Origin: JBFLVU01 sp037444825
GTDB lineage: Bacteria; Acidobacteriota; UBA4820; DSQY01
Assembly (NCBI GenBank): GCA_037444825.1
Contig: JBBILR010000004.1
Span: 66,754 to 130,753 of the forward strand
Length of the DNA stretch: 64,000 nucleotides
Direction: 5' to 3'
Below are positions 57,464 to 64,000 of the stretch, one piece after another (positions within the stretch are counted from its first letter, which is position 1; the number at the start of each line of letters is the position of its first letter). The notes beneath the pieces are model-generated. The model saw only the letters and a list, made by a program, of their open reading frames with translations, ran no database searches and was not told the origin of the DNA. Both the position numbers and the translations under genes were made by a program.

Positions 57464-60274
57464 ATGAAGTGGAGAATCGGAGGCGCGGCGATCCTCGTGG
57501 TCGCCCTGGCCCTCTCGGGGGCCGTCTTCGCCCAGGGCAACACCGGCGCCATCTCCGGCCGCGTGGTGGACACCCAGGGCAACCCCATCCCGGGGGCGTC
57601 GGTGGAGGTCACCTCCAAATACCTGCAGGGCCCGCGCGGAACGGCCACCAACCTTCAGGGGGAGTTCCTGATCCCGTACCTCCCCCCGGCGTCGGACTAC
57701 AAGCTGGTGGTGGAGGCGGTGGGCTTCAACAAGATCATCCAGTCGGGCGTCACCGTGAGCCTGGGCAGCACCACCACGCTGGAGGCGACCCTCATGAGCG
57801 GCGGGGAGGAGGTGACCGTCACCGCTCGTCCGCCGGCCGTCACGCTCAAGGAGACCAAGATCTCCACCAACCTCACCCAGGAGGAGCTGGAGACCATCCC
57901 CATCGGCCGCCAGTACCAGGACACCCTCTACCTGGCCCCCACCGTGGTGGGCTCCGGCATGGGCGGAAACCCCGGCGTGGCCGGCTCCACGGGAAGCGAG
58001 AACGTCTTCCTGGTCAACGGCCTCAACACGACGGACCCGGTCACCGGAACCTTCGGCACCAACCTGAACTACAACTTCATCCGCGAGATGGAAGTGGCCA
58101 CGGGCGGCCTCGACGCCGAGTACGGCGCCTCCACCGGCGGCCTCTTCAACGTCCTCACCAAGAGCGGCTCCAACGAGTTCCACGGCGAGATCTTCGCCTA
58201 CTACACCGACGACTCCTTCACGGCCAACGCCCACTCCACCGACCTGTCGGTGAACAAGCCCCAGCCCTACCACAACTACGACTACGGCTTCGACCTGGGC
58301 GGGCCCATCCTCAAGGACAAGCTCTGGTTCTTCGTGGCCTACAACCCCTCCCTCTTCAGCCGCCACTACGAAGGCTCGTCGGTCCTCACCAACGTGAACC
58401 CGTACCACCCGGCCTACGGCACCACCCTGGAGATCCCGTACAACTACGACAGCCTGAGCCGGAACTGGTTCTGGTCGGCGAAGTTCAACTACCGCCTGAA
58501 CGAGAAGCACAACCTCGAGCTGAGCGTCTTCTCCGACCCCTCCCACATGTGGTACAACGAGGGCTACGTCAACAGCCTCGACCAGCGCTCCCGCCTGACC
58601 CGGCGCTTCCAGGGAGGCTACAACGCCGCCTTCAAGTGGTACGCCACCTGGTCCAGCAACTTCTTCATGGACCTCGGCGTCGGCAAGACCCACTCCCGCC
58701 TGGACATCCTTCCCTGGGACAGCGCCGGTTACGGCCGCCCGCAGATCGTCTCCTTCGACTACTCGCCTTCGCTGAGCATCGGCGGAGGGTCGGGCACGGT
58801 CCTCTGGGACGACCGCGACACCGACCAGCTCGCCCTGAAGATGACCTACCTCTGGAACAAGCACGAGATCAAGTTCGGCGGCGAGTACGAGGGGCTGAAG
58901 TGGAACTCCTACAACGGCTACACCGGCGGCATGCAGTGGTACGTCCAGTATAACCTGGTGAACCCCAACCCCGCCTCGCCCAACCCCGAGGACTACTACT
59001 ACTGGTTCATCTACACCCTGCAGAACCCCCGCTACTACGAGAAGGGCGCCTACACGGCCCTCTTCGCCCAGGACAAGTGGTCCATCACGGACAACGTGAC
59101 CCTTTCCTACGGCCTCCGCTGGGAGCGGAACGAGGTCAAGCCCGACAACGGCGGCGCCAAGCTCTCCCTCGACTCCTGGTCGCCCCGGGCGGGCATCTCC
59201 TGGGACTTCATGAAGAACGGCCGCTCCAAGGCGTACGTCAACGTGGGCCGCTTCTACCAGCGCCTGCCCATCGCCATGTCCTCCTCCATGGACCCCGGCC
59301 ACGCCACCTACGTGGACTACTACCGCCGCTACCCCAAGCAGTTCTGGCTCCGGAACACCTACGGCGCCTACGCCACCACCGTGCTGGACGGCGTCAAGAA
59401 CCAGTACACCGACGAACTGGTGGCCGGGATCGAGTACGAGTGGAAGCCCGATCTCACCGTGGGCTTCCGGGCGGTCTTCCGGGAGCTGGGGCGCGTCATC
59501 GAGGACGTGGGCTATATCGACCCGGATGGCGGCATCTCCTACATCATCATGAACCCCGGCGACCAGTGGCCGTCGGCCATCATGGACCGCTGGGCCTCGG
59601 CCGTCCCCGACTACGAGCGCTTCCCCAAGCCCATCCGCAACTACCAGGGCTACACCTTCACGCTGAACAAGCGCTTCGCCGACAACTGGTTCCTCAACGC
59701 CAACTACACCCTGTCCTTCCTCAAGGGGAACTACGAGGGCGGCTCCGGCGGCTACAGCCTCGCCGGCCTCAACCCCGGCGCCTCCAGCGCCTACGACATC
59801 CCCGAGCACATCCTGAACCTGAACCGGTACGGGTGGCTGCCCCAGGACATCCGGCACCAGCTGAAGGTCCAGGGCTCCTACCGCTTCGACTTCGGCCTCA
59901 TCCTGGGCGCCAACCTGGTGCTCCAGTCGGGACGGCCCCTCGACAAGCGCATGGGGTACCCCCGGTACGAGGCCGGTTACGGCACGGTCCTGGTGGCCCC
60001 CCGCGGCTCCGACCGCCTGCCCGGCAGCTGGCAGCTCGACCTCCACGCCGAGTACAACTGGAAGCTCTGGAAGACCAACCTGGCCTTCTTCGCCGACGTC
60101 TTCAACGTGACCAACCGCCAGACGGCCACCGCCAAGTACCAGACCTACTACCAGACGCCCGATAACCTGGCCGATATCACCAGTGGCAACCTCCGCTTGG
60201 ACCGCAACTGGGGCAAGACCACCTCCCGCCAACGGAGCCGCAACGCCCGCCTCGGCCTCAAGTGGTCCTTCTGA
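57464..60274 (+). CDS. TonB-dependent receptor with carboxypeptidase-regulatory domain (Oar-like)
   Basis: A 936-residue outer-membrane receptor. Signal peptide to AVFA, then a carboxypeptidase-regulatory-like domain (GAISGRVVDTQGNPIPGASV, about residues 27-110), a plug domain (EELETIPIGRQYQDTLYLAP, VFLVNGLNTTDPVTG, GGLDAEYGASTGGLFNV, about 120-230), and a long beta-barrel ending in the aromatic LGLKWSF, the usual C-terminal insertion signal. KLWFFVAYNPSLF and the aromatic-rich strands fit the OmpA-like/Oar group of TonB-dependent receptors, which import oligosaccharides, peptides or metal chelates. ATG 57464 has GGAAAGGAGGAAACGG. A strong terminator follows, then a second, similar receptor gene. 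Confidence 0.93.
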   Translation: MKWRIGGAAILVVALALSGAVFAQGNTGAISGRVVDTQGNPIPGASVEVTSKYLQGPRGTATNLQGEFLIPYLPPASDYKLVVEAVGFNKIIQSGVTVSLGSTTTLEATLMSGGEEVTVTARPPAVTLKETKISTNLTQEELETIPIGRQYQDTLYLAPTVVGSGMGGNPGVAGSTGSENVFLVNGLNTTDPVTGTFGTNLNYNFIREMEVATGGLDAEYGASTGGLFNVLTKSGSNEFHGEIFAYYTDDSFTANAHSTDLSVNKPQPYHNYDYGFDLGGPILKDKLWFFVAYNPSLFSRHYEGSSVLTNVNPYHPAYGTTLEIPYNYDSLSRNWFWSAKFNYRLNEKHNLELSVFSDPSHMWYNEGYVNSLDQRSRLTRRFQGGYNAAFKWYATWSSNFFMDLGVGKTHSRLDILPWDSAGYGRPQIVSFDYSPSLSIGGGSGTVLWDDRDTDQLALKMTYLWNKHEIKFGGEYEGLKWNSYNGYTGGMQWYVQYNLVNPNPASPNPEDYYYWFIYTLQNPRYYEKGAYTALFAQDKWSITDNVTLSYGLRWERNEVKPDNGGAKLSLDSWSPRAGISWDFMKNGRSKAYVNVGRFYQRLPIAMSSSMDPGHATYVDYYRRYPKQFWLRNTYGAYATTVLDGVKNQYTDELVAGIEYEWKPDLTVGFRAVFRELGRVIEDVGYIDPDGGISYIIMNPGDQWPSAIMDRWASAVPDYERFPKPIRNYQGYTFTLNKRFADNWFLNANYTLSFLKGNYEGGSGGYSLAGLNPGASSAYDIPEHILNLNRYGWLPQDIRHQLKVQGSYRFDFGLILGANLVLQSGRPLDKRMGYPRYEAGYGTVLVAPRGSDRLPGSWQLDLHAEYNWKLWKTNLAFFADVFNVTNRQTATAKYQTYYQTPDNLADITSGNLRLDRNWGKTTSRQRSRNARLGLKWSF

Positions 60275-60303
60275 GACCCTGGGCGGGTCCTTTCTGACCC
60301 TCG

Positions 60304-60332
60304 GGGGCCCCGGGACACCGGGGCCCCTCTCT
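60304..60332 (+). terminator. Rho-independent terminator after the first receptor gene
   Basis: A ten-base perfect stem GGGGCCCCGG / CCGGGGCCCC with a GACA loop (60304-60327), followed by TCTCTTTC. Confidence 0.85.
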
Positions 60333-60352
60333 TTCCCCCCGCTGTCCAACCT

Positions 60353-60368
60353 GTGTCCGAAAGGACAC
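60353..60368 (+). repeat. Small perfect inverted repeat upstream of the second receptor promoter
   Basis: GTGTCC GAAA GGACAC, a six-base stem with a GNRA-type loop, directly before GGGGGG and the -35 box. The block GGACAC(AT)GGGGGGTT also occurs just before the first receptor gene (57381-57397), so it may be a shared operator. Confidence 0.6.
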
Positions 60369-60374
60369 GGGGGG

Positions 60375-60403
60375 TTGACAGGGCCGTTTTCTTTCGTTAC
60401 CTT
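60375..60403 (+). promoter_or_regulatory. Promoter of the second TonB-dependent receptor gene
   Basis: A perfect TTGACA (60375-60380), 17 bases, TACCTT (60398-60403), about 95 bases before the start codon. Confidence 0.8.
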
Positions 60404-60415
60404 TGGGCCATCGGG

Positions 60416-60474
60416 AAGAAAGGAGGTGATGCGGAGGAGGGTAAGTCCTTGAGTTTTCGGTGGATCTGAAAACT
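60416..60474 (+). promoter_or_regulatory. Leader of the second receptor gene: near-perfect anti-16S match, 7-codon frame and hairpin
   Basis: The leader begins with AGAAAGGAGGTGAT (60417-60430), complementary to the conserved 3' end of 16S rRNA over about 14 bases. It overlaps a seven-codon frame ATG 60429 to TGA 60452 (MRRRVSP). Next is an AGTTTTC / GAAAACT hairpin (60452-60474) with a nine-base loop. The receptor's own site GGAGGTGA comes just before its ATG. This could control translation; it is not a known riboswitch class to me. Confidence 0.5.
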
Positions 60475-60497
60475 TCAGAGGTTATGGAGGTGACCAT

Positions 60498-63476
60498 ATG
60501 AGGAAAGCACTCAAGTGGGGTGCCTGGATCGCCGTGGCGCTGGCCGTGTCGGGCCTCGCCGTCTTCGCCCAGCAGGGCGGCGGCCTCCAGGGCAAGGTGA
60601 CGGACGAGGCCGGCCAGCCCGTGATCGGGGCCACCATCCAGGTGACCGGTCCGAGCCTCCAGGGGTTCCAGGGGACGGCCACCGACGTGAACGGCCAGTA
60701 CGTCATTCCCTTCCTGCCGGTGGGGAGGAACTACCAGGTCAAGGTGGAGGCCCCCGGCTACAACTCGGTGGTGCGCAAGGGCATCGAGATCCCGCTGGGC
60801 ACGACCATCAGCCTGCCCTTCACCCTGAGCCAGGGCAAGACGGAGATCGTGGTGACGGCGGCGGCCCCGGTCATCGACACGAAGAAGACCGAAGTGGGCG
60901 CCAACATCTCCGACACCATGATCAGCTCCATCCCCCTCAGCCGTAACTCCGCCGGCATCGCCTTCCTGGCCCCCGGCGCCGTCTCCTCGGGTCTGGCCGA
61001 CACCCCGTCCATCGCCGGCGCGTCGGGTCCCGAAAACTCCTACACGGTGAACGGCGTGGACGTGACCGGTTCCGGCGACGCCCTGAACCTCACCTCGCTG
61101 AACTTCGACTTCATCGAGGCCACCGAGGTGAAGACCGGCGGTCTCGACGCCGAGTTCGGCGCCCTCATGGGCGGCAACATCAACTCCATCACGAAGAGCG
61201 GCGGCAACGAGTTCCACGGCTCCCTCTTCGTCTACTACTTCGACGACAACATGGGGGCCCAGGAGCGGAAGCTCCGCAACCCCACCGCCGTGAACTTCCG
61301 GAAGGCCTTCAAGCAGTACGACATCGGCGGCAGCCTCGGCGGCTACTTCATCAAGGACAAGCTCTGGTTCTTCGTGGCCTACGACTGGAACAAGACCGAG
61401 CAGACCTGGACGGCCAACGGCACCGACGCCAACGTGCTACTGAACGGGCGTCCCTCCTTCTCCTGGGCCGCCGGAAGCGGCTACAAGAACGTCGACAAGG
61501 ACCCCCAGTACGCCTTGAAGCTCACCTGGAACGTGAACCCGAACCACAAGCTCTCCTTCTCCTGGTTCGGCAACAACGACAAGTTCGACTACTTCGCCAA
61601 CCTGAACAACCCCGGCCCCGTGGCTTCCCCCCGGAAGTCCAAGACCGACAACTACGCCGTCTCCCTCCAGTGGAACGCCACCTGGACCCCCAAGTTCTTC
61701 ACCGAGGCCGTCATCGCGCGGCGCCACACCAAGGACAGAAACCATCCCGTGAACGCCCTGGCGGAGAACTCCTGGGGCTACTACTACCGCTACGGGTCGG
61801 GGACCTACGCCGGCTTCCAGGTCATCCCCACCGACGGCGTGCCCTACGGGTACAACAGCGCCACCCGCCAGATCGACCTCGCTTCCTGGTCCCCCTCCCT
61901 GGGCGGCCGGACTCGTGAGGACACCAAGGACATCAACGACCAGATCCGCCTGAAGGCCACCCACCTCTTCGACTTCCACGGACGCCACGAGCTGGCCTAC
62001 GGCTTCCAGTACTACGACATCCAGTACGACTACAACTTCAACTACACCGGCCCCGGCTGGACCGAAATGTACCCGGGGAACCCCTTCTTCGGCCGCACCA
62101 CCCCCGGCGGCGCCGTCATCCGCTGGCAGGCCCGCAACCCCGCGCTGGGCACCTTCTATTACCGCGCCCAGGGCTTCATGAACGACCAGTCCAAGGAGAC
62201 GACCCAGAAGTACTACGCCTACTGGGCCCAGGACAACTGGAACCTCACCGACTACTTCCTGTTGAAGGTGGGTGTCCGTCTGGACCAGATCCACATGAAG
62301 GGCGGCGACAACAACGTCAACGTCCCCGCCACCTTCCTGGGCCCCGGCTACTCCAACGGCAAGGCGCGGAAGGTCAACATCAACGACATGTGGGCCCCCC
62401 GCATCGGCTTCACCTGGGACGTGGCCCACAACGGCAAGAGCAAGCTCTACGGCTTCTGGGGCTACTACTACGAGCGCATCCCCAACGACCTGGCCATCCG
62501 GGCCCTCACCGACGAGTACTTCCACTTCTCCTACTTCCTCGATTCCAGCCTCACGACGCCTTACCCCAGCTCCCTTTACCACTACACTTTCGGTCTGCAA
62601 CCCACGCAGATCGTGGGCGGCCCCAACGGCGGCAAGCTGAAGGGCTCCTACAACAAGGAGACGATCCTCGGCTTCCAGTACGAGATCCGCCCCGACTTCT
62701 CCATGGGCGCCCGGGCCATCTACCGCTCCATCGGCCGGGTGATCGAGGACATCTCCGTGGACGGCGCCACCTCCTACATCGTCACCAACCCCGACAAGTG
62801 GACCGGCGTCTGGGTCCCCGACGCGCTGGGCCGTCCCGGCTACTGGTGGCGCTTCCCCAAGCCCGTCCGGATCTACAAGGCCCTCGAAATCACCGCCGAC
62901 AAGCGCTTCTCCAACCACTGGATGCTGCAGGGCTCCTACACGCTCAGCCGCCTCAAGGGCAACTACGAGGGCCTCTTCTCCAACGACAACGGCCAGCTCG
63001 ACCCCAACATCACCTCCAAGTACGACATCCCGTCCCTGCTGGTGAACGGCTACGGCCTGCTACCCAACGACCGGACCCACGTGCTGAAGGTCTACGGCGG
63101 CTACTTCTTCGAGAACATCCCCCTCGAGCTCTCCGGCAACTTCACCCTCCAGAGCGGTACCCCCATCTCCAAGCTCGGGGCCGATGACGCCTACGGCGTG
63201 AACGAGGGCTTCTGCCAGCCCCGCGGCACCGCCGGGCGGACCCCCACCCTCTGGCAGCTCGACCTGGGCGCCCAGTACACCTTCAAGCTCTGGAAGTCCA
63301 ACCTGGCCCTCCGCGCCGACGTCTTCAACGTGACCAACGAGCAGCGGACGACCGCCGTGGACCAGACTTTCAATATCGACGACACCTCCAACCGCCAGAC
63401 CTACCCCTACTTCAAGATGGAGCGCGGACACCAGGTGGCCCGCCGCGTGCGCCTCGCCGTGCGCTGGACCTTCTGA
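60498..63476 (+). CDS. TonB-dependent receptor with carboxypeptidase-regulatory domain (Oar-like), second copy
   Basis: A 992-residue paralogue of the receptor encoded just upstream. Signal peptide to AVFA, CarboxypepD_reg domain (LQGKVTDEAGQPVIGATIQV), plug (ISDTMISSIPLSRNSAGIAF, NSYTVNGVDVTGSG, GGLDAEFGALMGGNINSITK), then a barrel sharing the KLWFFVAYD motif with its neighbour and ending RLAVRWTF. The two are similar in layout but differ clearly in the barrel, so they probably take different ligands. ATG 60498 has GGAGGTGACCAT. A twelve-base terminator stem follows. Both would need TonB-ExbBD, not in the window. Confidence 0.93.
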   Translation: MRKALKWGAWIAVALAVSGLAVFAQQGGGLQGKVTDEAGQPVIGATIQVTGPSLQGFQGTATDVNGQYVIPFLPVGRNYQVKVEAPGYNSVVRKGIEIPLGTTISLPFTLSQGKTEIVVTAAAPVIDTKKTEVGANISDTMISSIPLSRNSAGIAFLAPGAVSSGLADTPSIAGASGPENSYTVNGVDVTGSGDALNLTSLNFDFIEATEVKTGGLDAEFGALMGGNINSITKSGGNEFHGSLFVYYFDDNMGAQERKLRNPTAVNFRKAFKQYDIGGSLGGYFIKDKLWFFVAYDWNKTEQTWTANGTDANVLLNGRPSFSWAAGSGYKNVDKDPQYALKLTWNVNPNHKLSFSWFGNNDKFDYFANLNNPGPVASPRKSKTDNYAVSLQWNATWTPKFFTEAVIARRHTKDRNHPVNALAENSWGYYYRYGSGTYAGFQVIPTDGVPYGYNSATRQIDLASWSPSLGGRTREDTKDINDQIRLKATHLFDFHGRHELAYGFQYYDIQYDYNFNYTGPGWTEMYPGNPFFGRTTPGGAVIRWQARNPALGTFYYRAQGFMNDQSKETTQKYYAYWAQDNWNLTDYFLLKVGVRLDQIHMKGGDNNVNVPATFLGPGYSNGKARKVNINDMWAPRIGFTWDVAHNGKSKLYGFWGYYYERIPNDLAIRALTDEYFHFSYFLDSSLTTPYPSSLYHYTFGLQPTQIVGGPNGGKLKGSYNKETILGFQYEIRPDFSMGARAIYRSIGRVIEDISVDGATSYIVTNPDKWTGVWVPDALGRPGYWWRFPKPVRIYKALEITADKRFSNHWMLQGSYTLSRLKGNYEGLFSNDNGQLDPNITSKYDIPSLLVNGYGLLPNDRTHVLKVYGGYFFENIPLELSGNFTLQSGTPISKLGADDAYGVNEGFCQPRGTAGRTPTLWQLDLGAQYTFKLWKSNLALRADVFNVTNEQRTTAVDQTFNIDDTSNRQTYPYFKMERGHQVARRVRLAVRWTF

Positions 63477-63500
63477 GCCCGTACCCATCCCCAGCGACAG

Positions 63501-63535
63501 GGAAGCCCCGGGGAGACCCGGGGCTTCCGCTTTCT
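63501..63535 (+). terminator. Rho-independent terminator after the second receptor gene
   Basis: A twelve-base perfect stem GGAAGCCCCGGG / CCCGGGGCTTCC with loop GAGA (63501-63528), followed by GCTTTCTC. Confidence 0.93.
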
Positions 63536-63556
63536 CGGGAGGGCTCCCCGGGGGGC

Positions 63557-63585
63557 TTGCACGGGGCGGGAAAGTGTGCTAACGT
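63557..63585 (+). promoter_or_regulatory. Promoter of the tRNA cluster
   Basis: TTGCAC (63557-63562), 17 bases, TAACGT (63580-63585), 31 bases before tRNA-Thr. Confidence 0.7.
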
Positions 63586-63615
63586 ACGTTGGCGGTCCGG
63601 ACGAAGACCGGACAC

Positions 63616-63690
63616 GCCGATGTAGCTCAACGGTAGAGCAGCGGATTTGTAATCCGTTGGTTGGAGGTTCAAGTCCTCTCATCGGCTCCA
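63616..63690 (+). tRNA. tRNA-Thr (anticodon UGU)
   Basis: A 75-base cloverleaf with acceptor GCCGATG / CATCGGC, D-stem GCTC/GAGC, anticodon loop TTTGTAA (anticodon TGT, reading ACA), T-arm GGAGG TTCAAGT CCTCT, discriminator T and an encoded CCA. Confidence 0.97.
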
Positions 63691-63756
63691 AGGGGCCGGA
63701 GCCATTCCGGCCTTGGCCGCGAAGACCGGAACGGGCGGGACGCCGTAACTCCTGGT

Positions 63757-63843
<87 letters not shown>

Positions 63844-63894
63844 CCCACAGAGTGAAACGGGGATCCCCTTCGGGCGGACCCCCGCGTGTTTTGG

Positions 63895-63970
63895 GCGGGT
63901 GTAGCTCAGCTGGTAGAGCATCAGCCTTCCAAGCTGAGGGTCGCGGGTTCGAATCCCGTCGCCCGCTCCA
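63895..63970 (+). tRNA. tRNA-Gly (anticodon UCC)
   Basis: A 76-base cloverleaf with acceptor GCGGGTG / CGCCCGC, anticodon loop CTTCCAA (anticodon TCC, reading GGA), T-arm GCGGG TTCGAAT CCCGT, discriminator T and encoded CCA. The order Thr-Tyr-Gly matches the tRNAs preceding tufB in E. coli. Confidence 0.97.
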
Positions 63971-64000
63971 AGGCAGCCGGGAAACAGGAACGGCATGAGG

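Noticed and set aside
63541..63556. Long G/C runs before the tRNA promoter as a second terminator
   Set aside because: No clean inverted repeat with a T tract; the terminator at 63501 already accounts for the end of the receptor gene.

Overview
The window is very GC-rich (third codon positions are almost always G or C) and densely packed. It reads as a piece of chromosome from a Gram-negative-type bacterium with an outer membrane: it carries two large Oar-like TonB-dependent receptors, two SurA/PpiC-type periplasmic foldases, a heptose-phosphate nucleotidyltransferase and several lipoproteins. Carboxypeptidase-regulatory/TonB-receptor fusions, a sulfatase-TPR fusion, secreted HEAT/TPR proteins and this gene style fit Acidobacteriota best, but that assignment is an inference; no rRNA is present to settle it. 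I see no phage genes, transposases, CRISPR array or replication origin. Layout, left to right: (1) 1-7090 has the N-terminal part of a FadN-type 3-hydroxyacyl-CoA dehydrogenase running off the left edge, lipoprotein MsrB divergent from an L-2-hydroxyglutarate oxidase-type flavoprotein, then two coupled secreted proteins, one with HEAT repeats, with less biased codon use than their neighbours. (2) 7091-10964 has a split glutamine-dependent NAD synthetase (separate glutaminase and synthetase genes) and groES-groEL with a consensus sigma-70 promoter, a CIRCE-like operator and a strong terminator. (3) 11068-18146 has secreted proteins of unknown function, one gene broken by two apparent single-base frameshifts, an acyl-CoA dehydrogenase, a 58-residue protein, a secreted cyclophilin and a LivJ-type binding lipoprotein. 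(4) 25934 down to 18159 on the minus strand is one long, mostly overlapping run: MFS transporter, two membrane proteins, methyltransferase, Smr protein, glutaredoxin, QueF, Ogt, PgeF, MoaC, TPR protein and AcpS. (5) 26046-28294 is thpR-plsY-gpsA (phospholipid synthesis), convergent with rsgA. (6) 29210-32455 is nfnA-nfnB followed by a free-standing GXGXG beta-helix protein, the most unusual gene set here. (7) 32474-39571 holds a V4R-like protein, dGTPase, a chalcone-isomerase-fold protein, a winged-helix protein, an MBL hydrolase overlapping an SDR, and a sulfatase-like/TPR protein. (8) 39675-47854 is a seven-gene run: orphan binding lipoprotein, rfaE2, mfd, two parvulin-type proteins, an S4 RNA-binding protein and a dihydrouridine synthase. 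(9) 47851-57372 is guaA, dnaE-accA and ricT-hfq-pdxA-serS. (10) 57374-63476 is two TonB-dependent receptors in tandem, each with its own promoter and terminator, the second with an elaborate leader. (11) 63557-63970 is a tRNA Thr-Tyr-Gly cluster in the order seen upstream of tufB in other bacteria, so tRNA-Thr(GGU) and tuf probably lie just past the right edge. A recurring feature is translational coupling through four-base ATGA/GTGA overlaps between neighbouring genes on the same strand. Most promoters listed have a TTGNNN box, a 17-base spacer and a TANNNT box. Functions are assigned from motifs read by eye; no database search was possible.
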